Shown one piece after another: positions 9,330-17,785 of a DNA stretch of 35,045 nucleotides (position 1 is the first letter of the stretch; the number at the start of each line of letters is the position of its first letter). The stretch is from an uncultured Saprospiraceae bacterium (lineage in GTDB: Bacteria; Bacteroidota; Bacteroidia; Chitinophagales; Saprospiraceae): positions 1 through 35,045 of the forward strand of contig CALLVC010000481.1 in NCBI GenBank assembly GCA_938010785.1, in the 5' to 3' direction. The position numbers were made by a program, and so were the translations under genes. The notes beneath the pieces were generated by a model. That model was given only the letters and a program-made list of their open reading frames with translations, was not told where the DNA came from and made no database searches.

Positions 9330-11036
9330 ATGATGAATCGTATTCTTTTTGTAGCAATGTTTTTTTTGATTTATGCTTGTGAAGCAGAAAAAACGGTTGC
9401 TGACATGGTTCTAATTAATGGAACGATTGCTACTGTAGATGAAAATAATCCACAAGCTGAAGCAATAGCTTTTCAAGCTGATAGAATCTTGCAAGTTGGC
9501 AAAACTACTGATATTCAAAAATTAGTTGGGGAATCTACCAAAGTCATTGATTTAGAAGGAAACTTTGCCATGCCTGGCATTATTGAAGGACATGGTCATT
9601 TTTCAAGTATCGGAACCACCTTACAAAATCTTAACTTTATTAAATCTAAAAGTTGGGATGATATTGTAGCAATGGTTGCTGAAAAAGCTAAAACTGCTAA
9701 ACCTGGTGAATGGATTACAGGAAGAGGTTGGCATCAAGAAAAATGGGACGGAAAATTGGACAAACAGGTATTGGGCTATCCTTATCACGATAAACTAAGT
9801 GAAATTTCCCCTAATAATCCAGTCATGTTACGTCATGCTAGTGGTCATGGTTTACTAGCTAACGAACAAGCAATGAAAATTGCAGGTGTCTCTAAAGAAA
9901 CTCCGAATCCAAATGGTGGTGAAATTGTAAGAGATTCTAGAGGCGAAGCGATTGGTGTATTTGAAGAAACGGCGATGGGTGTTATCGGAAATGCCTATGA
10001 TGAATACTTAAAAACTTTATCAGAAGAAGATAAGACTCGAATTTGGTTTGAAGGTATCGAATTAGCAGAAGAAGAGTGCATCAAAAAAGGGATTACTTCT
10101 TTTCAAGATGCGGGTTCTACTTTTGTAGAAATTGACCGCTATAAAAAATTAGCAGAAGATGGAGCATTAGATTTACGACTTTGGGCCATGATTGGTAGTC
10201 GAGAAGAAAATCTAGCTGAGAATCTCTCAAATTTCCCTATCCTAAATGCAGGTAATCATTTTTTTACGAGTCGAGCAATTAAAGCCTATCTGGATGGGGC
10301 TTTAGGTTCTTTTGGCGCATGGTTATTAGAATCTTACAATGACAAACCTAATTTTCATGGACAAAATGTTACCCCTATCGAAGATATTGAACGAATAGGC
10401 GGTTTAGCCGCAAAGCATAACTTACAACTTTGTGTACATGCCATCGGAGATAGAGGGAATAGAGAAATGCTAGATTTGTATGAAAAGATTTTTAAAACTA
10501 TGCCTGACCAATCTGATTTCAGATGGAGAATTGAACACTCACAACATATTGACCCTACTGATATTCCTCGATTTGCTGACTTAGGCGTTATTGCTGCTAT
10601 GCAAGCCATTCATTGTACTTCTGATGCACCTTTCGTTATTAAAAGATTAGGGGAAAAAAGAGCAAGAGAAGGCGCTTATCCTTGGCGTTCGCTTTTGGAT
10701 GCAGGTGCGGTGGTGACGAATGGTTCCGATGCCCCTGTGGAAGATGTAGACCCTATTGAAAGTTTTTATGCTTCCGTTACTAGAAAACGTGCTGATAGTG
10801 GCATGGCATTTTTTCCTGAACAAAGTATGACCAGAGAAGAAGGTATAAAAGCTTATACTTTGTCTAATGCATGGGCGGCCTTTGAAGAAGAAGATAAAGG
10901 GTCTTTAGAGGTCGGAAAGTTAGCAGATGTGACTGTTTTATCGAAAAATTTACTGACTTGTGGAGATGAGGAAATTTTAGATGCAAAGGTACTTTATACA
11001 ATTATCGGTGGGAAAGTGAAGCATGCTGCTGAATGA
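9330..11036 (+). CDS. Amidohydrolase family 3 lipoprotein (YtcJ-like)
   Basis: A 568-residue metal-dependent hydrolase of the amidohydrolase 3 group. The N-terminus is a lipoprotein signal with lipobox LIYAC (lipidated Cys17), so it is probably anchored on the periplasmic face of a membrane. The first metal-binding motif is HGH at residues 88-90. The KAYLDGALGS block begins at about 318, HAIGDRGN at about 370, and the active-site Asp at about 467 in NGSDAPVEDVDP. The C-terminal GSLEVGKLADVTVLS returns to the small beta-sandwich typical of the family. The natural substrate of YtcJ-like enzymes is generally unknown, so none is assigned. The start was taken at the first ATG of an ATGATG pair; the second would shorten it by one residue. 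Repeat copy 2 ends 16 bases upstream. Confidence 0.85.
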   Translation: MMNRILFVAMFFLIYACEAEKTVADMVLINGTIATVDENNPQAEAIAFQADRILQVGKTTDIQKLVGESTKVIDLEGNFAMPGIIEGHGHFSSIGTTLQNLNFIKSKSWDDIVAMVAEKAKTAKPGEWITGRGWHQEKWDGKLDKQVLGYPYHDKLSEISPNNPVMLRHASGHGLLANEQAMKIAGVSKETPNPNGGEIVRDSRGEAIGVFEETAMGVIGNAYDEYLKTLSEEDKTRIWFEGIELAEEECIKKGITSFQDAGSTFVEIDRYKKLAEDGALDLRLWAMIGSREENLAENLSNFPILNAGNHFFTSRAIKAYLDGALGSFGAWLLESYNDKPNFHGQNVTPIEDIERIGGLAAKHNLQLCVHAIGDRGNREMLDLYEKIFKTMPDQSDFRWRIEHSQHIDPTDIPRFADLGVIAAMQAIHCTSDAPFVIKRLGEKRAREGAYPWRSLLDAGAVVTNGSDAPVEDVDPIESFYASVTRKRADSGMAFFPEQSMTREEGIKAYTLSNAWAAFEEEDKGSLEVGKLADVTVLSKNLLTCGDEEILDAKVLYTIIGGKVKHAAE

Positions 11037-11040
11037 TGCT

Positions 11041-11078
11041 GGATACTGGATACTATGGATACTAGTATCCAGTATTCC
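11041..11078. terminator. Hairpin between convergent genes
   Basis: GGATACTGGATAC pairs with GTATCCAGTATTCC with one bulged T. The plus side is followed by GTTTTATTT. The left arm contains direct repeats of GGATACT. It sits between the stops of the amidohydrolase and the oxidoreductase and may serve both. Confidence 0.6.
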
Positions 11079-11085
11079 GTTTTAT

Positions 11086-12066
11086 TTAAACAATTTTTAA
11101 AATAATCTTACCAATATTTTTATTGGCTTCCATGTAACGATGTGCCTCTGCTACTTCGGTCCAATCATATACCGAATCTATAATTGGCTTAAACTCTCCC
11201 GTCTCGAATCGATGCCAAGCAAAATCATATAAATCTTTGGTCAGTTTAGCTTTATAATCAAGTGTTCTTGCTCTTAGCGTAGAACCTTGAATTTTTATTC
11301 TTTTGAATAAAATAGGCAGCATATTCAACTCACCTAATTTAAACCCACCCATCAATGCCAACATGACCATTCGACCATCAAAATTTAAGGAATTGATATT
11401 TTGTTGAAAATAAGGCGCTGCGATAAAATCAATAATCATATCCACTCCCTTTCCATCCGTAAATGCTAAGACCTGTTCTTGAAAATTATCTTTTTTATAA
11501 TCAATCGCTTTAGCGGCACCTAAATTTAGACACGTTTCATGCTTCCCTTTAGACGCCGTAACAAAAATTTCTGCACCAATCGCTTTGGCAATTTGTATCG
11601 CTGCTGTGCCCACCCCACTTGCGCCTGCATGTATCAAAATTCGCTCTTCTTTCTTTAATTTTCCAATCCAATTGATGGCTTGAAATGCAGTTAAAAATAC
11701 TTCTGGAATGCCTGCCGCTTCCTCATAAGTAAGGTTTTCAGGAATCGGTAAGGCTTGAGCTGCTGGAATAACGGCATATTCTGCGTATCCACCTCCGCCA
11801 ATTAACCCACAAATTTTATCGCCTATTTTCCAATTCGTCACCTCCGTTCCAAGTGCCACTACTTCTCCTGCTATTTCTAAACCCAGTATTGGACTATCCC
11901 CTGGAGGTGGTGGATATTGCCCTTTTCGCTGCATGGTATCTGCACGATTTAAAGCTGTTGCATGTACTTTTATGAGTAACTCCTGAGGTTTAGGTGAAGG
12001 CTTTTCCCAATTTCCAATATGTAAATTTTCAGGCCCACCAAATGCTTTAATTAATACTGCTTTCAT
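11086..12066 (-). CDS. NAD(P)H quinone oxidoreductase, PIG3/zeta-crystallin type
   Basis: A medium-chain dehydrogenase/reductase of 326 residues without structural zinc cysteines. The N-terminal GroES-like domain carries ATALNRADTMQRKGQYPPPPG (starting at about 36), a sequence typical of the TP53I3/PIG3 subgroup. The Rossmann motif is AGASGVG at about 147-153, followed by ASKGKHETCLNLGA. The family reduces quinones with NADPH in the cytoplasm. The substrate here is inferred from subgroup only. The gene stands alone on the minus strand, separated from truA by about 250 bases with a long inverted repeat. Confidence 0.85.
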   Translation of the reverse strand: MKAVLIKAFGGPENLHIGNWEKPSPKPQELLIKVHATALNRADTMQRKGQYPPPPGDSPILGLEIAGEVVALGTEVTNWKIGDKICGLIGGGGYAEYAVIPAAQALPIPENLTYEEAAGIPEVFLTAFQAINWIGKLKKEERILIHAGASGVGTAAIQIAKAIGAEIFVTASKGKHETCLNLGAAKAIDYKKDNFQEQVLAFTDGKGVDMIIDFIAAPYFQQNINSLNFDGRMVMLALMGGFKLGELNMLPILFKRIKIQGSTLRARTLDYKAKLTKDLYDFAWHRFETGEFKPIIDSVYDWTEVAEAHRYMEANKNIGKIILKIV

Positions 12067-12109
12067 AATTTTTAAATTAGCTGCGTTGTGACAAGGAACT
12101 ACTACTTTT

Positions 12110-12218
12110 CAACACATAGGTACAATAGTATCTTCACATAGATGAACATAGTTTTACTATTTTCAATAAGACTTAGAACTATGTTTGCTATGTGTTTTTT
12201 ACTATTGTGACTATGTTG
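12110..12218. repeat. 109-bp imperfect inverted repeat (long hairpin)
   Basis: Both arms contain the same ordered blocks in opposite orientation: CAACACATAG / CTATGTTG, ACAATAGTA / TACTATTGT, CACATAG / CTATGTG, and AACATAGTT / AACTATGTT. The centre is TTTTCAATAAGACTTAG. It lies in the gap between truA and the oxidoreductase gene, both on the minus strand. No ORF. It could be a decayed mobile repeat or a structured RNA leader. Confidence 0.5.
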
Positions 12219-12319
12219 TAAAAACTATAAGGATTGTTAATTTAATTTTGCCTAATTAAATTTCGAAAATATTTTGGCATGCTACTTTTTTACATTTCGC
12301 CCCCTCTATTCATCTGGAA

Positions 12320-13072
12320 TTATTCTTGATTTAAGAATGGATAACGAACTTCCGTCAAAAAAAGCCCCTTCGCCTCTACACTTAAATCTTTTTTTAATCG
12401 AACTTGTTTATCCATTCCTTCTTTTACATCGTTAAGTTCCAATTTTCCTAGTCCAACATTTAAACACATCCCAACAATTAAACGGACCATCCCTCGTAAA
12501 AATCTATTAGCTGAAATATGAAAAGTCATTCGACCTGCTTTTTCATCTATCACCCATTCTGCTCGCTTCATATCACATAGCATGGTCTTGGCGTCTGATT
12601 TTGTTTTACAAAAAGGAAAAAAAGCATTGTAGTTTAATAATAGCGCTGCTGCTTGCTGCATTTTTTCAAAATCTAACTTATTAGCAAAAGGAAAGTGAAA
12701 TACGGTTTCTTCATTAAATAGCGCTTTTTGAAAACTGATATGATATTCATAACTCCTATGATAAGCATCAAATCGAGTACTAGCTTCTGGGGTAACTTCA
12801 AAAATACTTTTAATCAAAATATCATTGGGTAGGAATTTATTCAATCTCCAAACAAATCCCTTGGGAAAAGTCTGCTCAAAATCAAAATGAATGAAAAATT
12901 GACTCGCATGCACCCCTGTATCTGTTCTGCCACAACCGTGAACCGTAATCGGTGTTCTTAAAATCGTTGAAAAAGCTTTTTCGATAGTTTCTTGTACGGT
13001 AATACCATTGGGTTGTCGTTGCCAACCACAGTAATTTGTTCCTCTATATGCTAACTCAGAAAAGTACCTCAA
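12320..13072 (-). CDS. truA: tRNA pseudouridine synthase A
   Basis: Converts uridines 38-40 of the anticodon arm of tRNAs to pseudouridine. The 250-residue length is normal. The catalytic aspartate is D51 in the signature GCGRTDTGVHA. Other family landmarks are YRGTNYCGWQRQPNGITVQ at about 9-27, RFDAYHRSYEYHI at about 100-112, and FLRGMVRLIVGMCLNVG near 187-203. It is the second minus-strand gene after the SH3 lipoprotein, from which it is separated by a strong terminator, so it is probably transcribed independently. Confidence 0.93.
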   Translation of the reverse strand: MRYFSELAYRGTNYCGWQRQPNGITVQETIEKAFSTILRTPITVHGCGRTDTGVHASQFFIHFDFEQTFPKGFVWRLNKFLPNDILIKSIFEVTPEASTRFDAYHRSYEYHISFQKALFNEETVFHFPFANKLDFEKMQQAAALLLNYNAFFPFCKTKSDAKTMLCDMKRAEWVIDEKAGRMTFHISANRFLRGMVRLIVGMCLNVGLGKLELNDVKEGMDKQVRLKKDLSVEAKGLFLTEVRYPFLNQE

Positions 13073-13100
13073 ATTTTTATGATTCCTTAGTGATCATTCT

Positions 13101-13157
13101 AAAAAAAATCGTATGAAAAGTACTGCCAGCACTTGGAGTGCTGGCAGTACTTTTCAT
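13101..13157 (-). terminator. Strong terminator of the SH3 lipoprotein gene
   Basis: A perfect 21-bp stem with a 3-base loop (13113-13157; ATGAAAAGTACTGCCAGCAC paired with its complement). On the minus strand it is followed by ACGATTTTTTTT. It lies between the lipoprotein stop (13211) and the truA start. Confidence 0.85.
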
Positions 13158-13210
13158 TTTAGGATAATGTCTATTAATTAATACTAAGTTCCTGACAAAG
13201 TCTTACAAAC

Positions 13211-14206
13211 TTACAATTCCAATACCCACTGTCCATCTTCTTGCTTTATCAACTGACCGTATCTAGATTTTTTATTGCGCTTATCTGCTACTTCTAAAAG
13301 GGTAAATTGCAAAGTATTTTCATCCACCCATTTAGGCGTGACAGGTCTGAATTCTTCCAATGCTTCTTCAAAAACAACTGCTAATTCATTATTCACAAAA
13401 CTAAATAATTGGATACCTCTAAAATTACCTTTATCTCCCCAATCTGGGTTCAAACAAGCAATATGTTCATGGTCATTAGAAGCTTTTGGAAATCCTTTAG
13501 TGCGAGTAAGCTTACCTGTTTTGTCATCTATTAAAACGTATCCTTCCTGTGTTCCATAGGTTCCATGCGCTACAAAGACAGCGGCCTCTTTTAAATAATA
13601 TCTAAATTGATAAACTGAATCTCTTCCTACATTACTCAAAATATATTGGTCGCCACTTAATAATCGGAAATTTATCCCCGTGGAAGATTCGTAAACTAAA
13701 GAACTTTCCTTTTTTAATTCTCTAAAATGAGTGCGGTCGATACATTTTTTTGCCTGTGTCATCTTTCGACTCCTCTTCAACTTAAAACAATCATCATAAA
13801 CTGTAGGCGATTCGTCTACGCCAATTTTGTAAAATTTTACACCACCTCCATACACCCATCCTTCTTTTCCATCTGCTGTCGAGACCTTTAACCAAGGCTC
13901 ATCGAATAATGTCCCTCTAAGATTAATTTTTTCTGTAAAATCAGAGCGCTCGTTTTGGAAAGTTAAAGCTTGTCCTTCTTTCAAAGTAGTCACGGTTTCG
14001 CTACTAGTAGTAGCTTCTGACCGGAGTCGTAATTTATCTACCCAAACATAGATTTCAATAACCGCAGGTGCTTTATCATCTACTTTTTCTTCTACTGTTT
14101 CGATTGTTTCTTCAGGCGTGTCAGTGGCTGTTTCTTTGAAGGGATTTTTGCAAGAAAAAAATAAAATGATAAAAATTAATAAGGTATTAACACTTAGTTT
14201 AGACAT
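13211..14206 (-). CDS. SH3-domain lipoprotein, function unknown
   Basis: A 331-residue lipoprotein with lipobox LFFSC (Cys19), followed by an acidic Thr/Glu-rich linker of about 30 residues. Residues about 52-125 resemble a bacterial SH3 (SH3b) domain: VDKLRLRSEATTSSETVTTLKEG, then EPWLKVSTADGKEGWVYGGGVKF. The remaining 200 residues are probably a beta-rich domain without a recognised family. SH3b domains often bind peptidoglycan peptides, so a cell-envelope role is inferred. The leader has a -7-like TAATTTTG box and a palindrome at 14231-14247. Divergent from the glucosaminidase gene. Confidence 0.75.
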   Translation of the reverse strand: MSKLSVNTLLIFIILFFSCKNPFKETATDTPEETIETVEEKVDDKAPAVIEIYVWVDKLRLRSEATTSSETVTTLKEGQALTFQNERSDFTEKINLRGTLFDEPWLKVSTADGKEGWVYGGGVKFYKIGVDESPTVYDDCFKLKRSRKMTQAKKCIDRTHFRELKKESSLVYESSTGINFRLLSGDQYILSNVGRDSVYQFRYYLKEAAVFVAHGTYGTQEGYVLIDDKTGKLTRTKGFPKASNDHEHIACLNPDWGDKGNFRGIQLFSFVNNELAVVFEEALEEFRPVTPKWVDENTLQFTLLEVADKRNKKSRYGQLIKQEDGQWVLEL

Positions 14207-14230
14207 TTTTAAGAGTGTTTTTGCGTTTGG

Positions 14231-14269
14231 ATTAGGTAATACCTAATATTGAAAGATTTTGCAAAATTA
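14231..14269 (-). promoter_or_regulatory. Candidate -7 box and operator palindrome
   Basis: On the minus strand TAATTTTG (14262-14269) matches the TAnnTTTG -7 consensus, though no TTG lies at the expected -33 position. Just downstream, ATTAGGTAATACCTAAT (14231-14247) is a perfect palindrome with 8-base arms about one central base. It sits where a repressor could block early transcription of the SH3 lipoprotein gene. Confidence 0.4.
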
Positions 14270-14385
14270 GGGAAACGAAGATAGAAATTGTTTATTTTGG
14301 CATTATTAAAACGATTCTTAGACTAAAATTGTAAAGAAAGGGTATTACCAATCAATTTTTGTAAGAAAATCTAAATTTAGATTAA

Positions 14386-15708
14386 ATGGCTACAATGAGA
14401 AATATTGTCCTTTTGCTGCTATTCTCAGTAACGAGCTTATTAGCAAAAGACAAAAATATAGAAAGATACATCGACGAGTTTCAATATATCGCTATCAGTG
14501 AAATGGAACGAACAGGTGTACCTGCAAGTATTAAACTAGCTCAAGGTATCTTAGAATCCAACGCTGGTAGAAGTACTTTGGCAAGAAAAGCAAATAATCA
14601 CTTTGGTATCAAATGTGGTGGTCGATGGAACGGAAAAAAATATTACCACAAAGATGATGACTATAAAAAAGGAAAATTGGTCAAGTCTTGTTTTCGTGGC
14701 TATAGAGATGCCGAATATTCCTATTTAGCACATTCTGATTTTTTATTAGAAAATAGACGCTATAATGATTTATTTGAATTAGACCCTACCAATTATAAAA
14801 AATGGGCAAAGGGATTAAAAAAAGCGGGGTATGCTACTAGTAAAACCTATGACAAAAAATTGATTCGGATTATAGAAGAGTATGATTTAAACAAATTCGA
14901 TAATAGGGCATCTTCTGATGTTGTCGCAAAAGCCAAAACCAGAACAAAGATTCAAAGAGACGTTTTTTACATCAACGACGCTAAAATGACATATGTAAAA
15001 ACAGGAGAAACGGTTGCGGCTATCGCTCAGAGAACTAACACATCTGTTAGTCGAATCGTCAAATATAATGAACTAATTACCTCTACCAATCAAGTATTGA
15101 CCGCTGATGAAAAAGTGTTTTTACAAGAAAAAAGAAGAAATTTTAGAGGTAAAGAAAAATTTCATCTTGTAAAAGCTGGAGAAACCATGTACGATATTTC
15201 TCAATCTTACGGACTCTGTTTGGATAGATTGTATAAAAAAAATAAAATGTCTAATGGTACACAACCAGCAATAGGGGAATCAATTAGAGTGAGAGGAAAA
15301 AATAGAAAATCACCTAGATTACGGAGCAATGAAGCTATTATTCCTCCTCCTCCCGTTATCATCGAAGACAAAGTAGAAACTGAAGAAGATAAGGAAGTAA
15401 GTAACGATGAAGGTGGATATAAACCCATTCTAACACCAAAAGAGAAAGAAGCAACTAAACCAACAGAACCCGTAGAAATAATCACCCCTGTTGAAGAAAC
15501 TCCTGAGGTGATTATACCCACAGAAGAAGAAATCTCTGAAGTTGATACGCCTCCTAATATTGAGACAAGAAGGTATCACAAGGTAGTTAAAGGGGAAACA
15601 TTGTGGCGAATTTCTCAAACTTATGGTACGACTGTAAAAGAAATTCAGCGATTGAATAACTTAAATACTAAAATTATTCAAGTTGGCATGAGATTACGAA
15701 TAGAATAA
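14386..15708 (+). CDS. Secreted glucosaminidase with three LysM domains
   Basis: A 440-residue exported peptidoglycan hydrolase. The signal peptide is MATMRNIVLLLLFSVTSLLA (cleavage near 20). A glucosaminidase domain spans about 28-170, with the probable catalytic Glu57 in QGILESNAGRS and the family landmarks NNHFGIKC, FRGY and KAGYATSKTYDKKL. Three LysM-type modules follow, at about 198-245 (divergent), 259-305 and 393-439. The last two carry KAGETMYDISQSYG and KGETLWRISQTYG. An acidic/proline-rich spacer at about 318-390 separates LysM 2 and 3. It probably cleaves the glycan strand next to N-acetylglucosamine in the periplasm. The barrel protein gene follows after about 30 bases. Confidence 0.88.
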   Translation: MATMRNIVLLLLFSVTSLLAKDKNIERYIDEFQYIAISEMERTGVPASIKLAQGILESNAGRSTLARKANNHFGIKCGGRWNGKKYYHKDDDYKKGKLVKSCFRGYRDAEYSYLAHSDFLLENRRYNDLFELDPTNYKKWAKGLKKAGYATSKTYDKKLIRIIEEYDLNKFDNRASSDVVAKAKTRTKIQRDVFYINDAKMTYVKTGETVAAIAQRTNTSVSRIVKYNELITSTNQVLTADEKVFLQEKRRNFRGKEKFHLVKAGETMYDISQSYGLCLDRLYKKNKMSNGTQPAIGESIRVRGKNRKSPRLRSNEAIIPPPPVIIEDKVETEEDKEVSNDEGGYKPILTPKEKEATKPTEPVEIITPVEETPEVIIPTEEEISEVDTPPNIETRRYHKVVKGETLWRISQTYGTTVKEIQRLNNLNTKIIQVGMRLRIE

Positions 15709-15740
15709 AAGATAACTTTGTGAACATAAAAATACCCGTT

Positions 15741-16466
15741 ATGATAAAAAAAATACTTTTTATAGTGAGTCTTACGTGCTCTGTTTTTGTACTGAATGCG
15801 CAATCCTTTGCATGGGGCATTAAAGGCGGATTATTAGTAGGCCTTCAAAAATGGGAAGGCATACAAAGAGACCCTTTGATTAAATATCAAGGAAGTATGT
15901 TCATTGAATCTGTTCCTGAAGACAATTCATTTGCTTTGTATGCTCAAGGTGGATTACATTTAAAAGGGAGTGCCTTGAGAAATCAGCGCTACTTTTTTCC
16001 AAACGGTGATATCTTTACCCCTCCAACCACACAATTTATTTTTCGGAATGCCTCGGTTGTTTTAGGGGCTAAGCAAAAGTTCGATTTTGGGGCTACTGGT
16101 AAAAAATTCTATTCCTTTGGTGTTCGAGCCGATTATACAATTAGCACCAATTTGGATGATTTTAGAAATGGGACGATAGTGGCACCACTTACTTTTCCAG
16201 ATAATTTTTTCGTCCGAAAATTTAATTACGGAGTTTCTTTAGGTGGTGGCTTAGAATTTCCATTTAATGAACTCGTCGGAGCAATCGTAGATTTAACCAT
16301 TAATCCTGATTTTTCTTTCCAGTATCAACAACCTGCCCTTGGTAATGTAGCAAGTCCATCTGTTCCAGGGCAAATCATTTCTATTCCAGAAAGAAAAATA
16401 GTAAATGTAACTTTAGAATTAAGCGTAGGATTTCGTTTCTTGCGAAAAGTAGAATATATTGATTAA
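15741..16466 (+). CDS. Outer-membrane beta-barrel protein
   Basis: A 241-residue protein starting MIKKILFIVSLTCSVFVLNAQS, a clean signal peptide ending at AQ. A GTG 21 bases upstream is in frame but would place polar residues before the signal, so this ATG was chosen. The mature part alternates aromatic and polar residues with periodic glycines (WGIKGGLLVGL, FALYAQGGLHLKG, YGVSLGGGLEFPF) and ends in a strand-like VTLELSVGFRFLRKVEYID. This pattern is typical of small 8-10-strand barrels of the PorT/OmpA-like type common in Bacteroidota. No specific function can be assigned. It is probably cotranscribed with the glucosaminidase gene, which fits an envelope role. Confidence 0.75.
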   Translation: MIKKILFIVSLTCSVFVLNAQSFAWGIKGGLLVGLQKWEGIQRDPLIKYQGSMFIESVPEDNSFALYAQGGLHLKGSALRNQRYFFPNGDIFTPPTTQFIFRNASVVLGAKQKFDFGATGKKFYSFGVRADYTISTNLDDFRNGTIVAPLTFPDNFFVRKFNYGVSLGGGLEFPFNELVGAIVDLTINPDFSFQYQQPALGNVASPSVPGQIISIPERKIVNVTLELSVGFRFLRKVEYID

Positions 16467-16468
16467 GC

Positions 16469-16609
16469 GAGGTTAAGAAGGTTTATAGGGTCGATAAGGT
16501 TTATAAGGCTGATAAGGTTAATAGGATTTGTAAGGCACCAAAACCTCATTAACCTCATAACCTCATAACCTCATTAACCTCATAACCTCACTAACCTTAT
16601 CAACCTCAC
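16469..16609. repeat. Octamer/nonamer repeat array with two inverted arms
   Basis: The left arm (16469-16535) has degenerate 9-base units such as AGGTTTATA, AGGCTGATA and AGGTTAATA. The right arm (16541-16609) has eight 8-9-base units of AACCTCAT(T), such as AACCTCATTAACCTCATAAC. The arms are complementary in sequence, so the region can fold into a long slipped hairpin. The array ends four bases before the ABC ATPase start codon and would lie in its leader mRNA. Confidence 0.8.
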
Positions 16610-16613
16610 TATA

Positions 16614-17357
16614 ATGTCCACGATTTCCGTAAAAGGTTTATCTGTTTCTTTTGACCGAAAAAGGGTTTTGACCAATATCTATCTAGAGATTGAAAAAGGT
16701 AAGATATATGGGGTAATTGGACCCAATGGTGCTGGAAAGTCCACGCTCTTTAAAGCCATCCTTGACTTATTAGAAATAGATAATGGAACCATAAAGATTG
16801 AAGGTCAACCAATTGACAAAGTACGAAAGAAAGTCGTTTATGTGCCTCAAAAAAATGACGTAGATTGGCAGTTTCCTGCCACTGTTTTCGATATCGTGAT
16901 GATGGGGAGGTATCCTCACAAAAAAGTTTTTCAACGGCTTAATCAAGCCGATGAAGATATAGCGATGCAAGCACTGGAAGAAGTAGGAATGACGGCTTTC
17001 AAAAATCGACAAATTGGGGAATTATCCGGCGGGCAGCAACAGCGCGTTTTTATCGCTAGAGCATTGTGCCAAGAATCTGATATTTTCTTTTTAGATGAAC
17101 CTTTTGTTGGGGTAGATATTACGACCGAAGAAAAAATTATTCAAATTTTAAAAAGGTTGGCAAAAGAAGGCAAGACTTTATTAGTCGTCCACCATGATTT
17201 AGCTACCGTTAGAAAATACTTCGACAAAGTTATTTTACTGAATCAGAGAATGATTGCCTATGGTGATACTGAAACCGTTTTCAACGAAGAAAATATCGCC
17301 AGGGCTTATGGTGGACAATTACCCGTCTTGCATAAAATGGGAAATATTGATAATTAA
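16614..17357 (+). CDS. Metal-type (Mn/Zn/Fe) ABC transporter ATP-binding protein
   Basis: A 247-residue ABC ATPase. Walker A is GPNGAGKST at 36-44, the Q-loop VYVPQK at 75-80, signature LSGGQQQ at 137-143, Walker B IFFLDEP at 157-163, and the switch histidine is in VVHHD at 191-195. The sequence NDVDWQFPATVFDIVMMGRY after the Q-loop is characteristic of the MntB/TroB/ZnuC manganese-zinc group. No permease or solute-binding gene is adjacent, so its partners must be elsewhere or it is an orphan. It follows the barrel gene after 147 bases of repeat array and is 17 bases ahead of the thioesterase gene, with which it is probably cotranscribed. Metal identity is not determined. Confidence 0.87.
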   Translation: MSTISVKGLSVSFDRKRVLTNIYLEIEKGKIYGVIGPNGAGKSTLFKAILDLLEIDNGTIKIEGQPIDKVRKKVVYVPQKNDVDWQFPATVFDIVMMGRYPHKKVFQRLNQADEDIAMQALEEVGMTAFKNRQIGELSGGQQQRVFIARALCQESDIFFLDEPFVGVDITTEEKIIQILKRLAKEGKTLLVVHHDLATVRKYFDKVILLNQRMIAYGDTETVFNEENIARAYGGQLPVLHKMGNIDN

Positions 17358-17374
17358 TTTATAATCTATACACA

Positions 17375-17785
17375 ATGAAGCTAGAAGACTATCCTTTTAA
17401 AATAGATTGTACGGTACGATGGGGAGATATGGATGCCAATAGTCACGTAAATAATACCGTTTATTATCGTTATTTTGAAAATGCTAGAATAGATATTTTC
17501 AAGGAGTTAATCACTTCTCGAAATGAAACACAAATAGGTCCTGTTTTGGCTTATATGAACTGTCATTTTGTTAAGCCCATTAGCTACCCTGACCAAGTAA
17601 TTGTAGGTACTCGCGTCAAATCATTAGGTAGAACGAGTATCGTTTTAGAGCATCTCATTCAAAGCAACAAAGTAGGGGTTGCCGCTCACGGAGAATCTGT
17701 AATTGTCATTTTTGATTTTTCTGCTAAACGGAAAATTGCTTTGCCCTTTGATTTGAAAGAAAAGTTATTGGCAGGTAATGTTTAA
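17375..17785 (+). CDS. Acyl-CoA thioesterase, 4HBT hotdog family
   Basis: A 136-residue single-hotdog-fold protein. The motif RWGDMDANSHVNNTVYYRYFE at about 15-35 matches the 4-hydroxybenzoyl-CoA thioesterase/YbgC/FcbC group, with the likely catalytic Asp20. The family hydrolyses acyl-CoA or acyl-ACP thioesters in the cytoplasm. Substrate length is not predictable from sequence. The gene ends head-on with the pterin dehydratase gene: both stop codons fall within the same few bases at 17782-17785. Confidence 0.85.
   Translation: MKLEDYPFKIDCTVRWGDMDANSHVNNTVYYRYFENARIDIFKELITSRNETQIGPVLAYMNCHFVKPISYPDQVIVGTRVKSLGRTSIVLEHLIQSNKVGVAAHGESVIVIFDFSAKRKIALPFDLKEKLLAGNV

Noticed and set aside
15720-15740. 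GTG start for the outer-membrane barrel gene
   Set aside because: The ATG at 15741 gives a proper signal peptide (MIKKILF...). The upstream codons add IKIP-type residues that do not belong to it.
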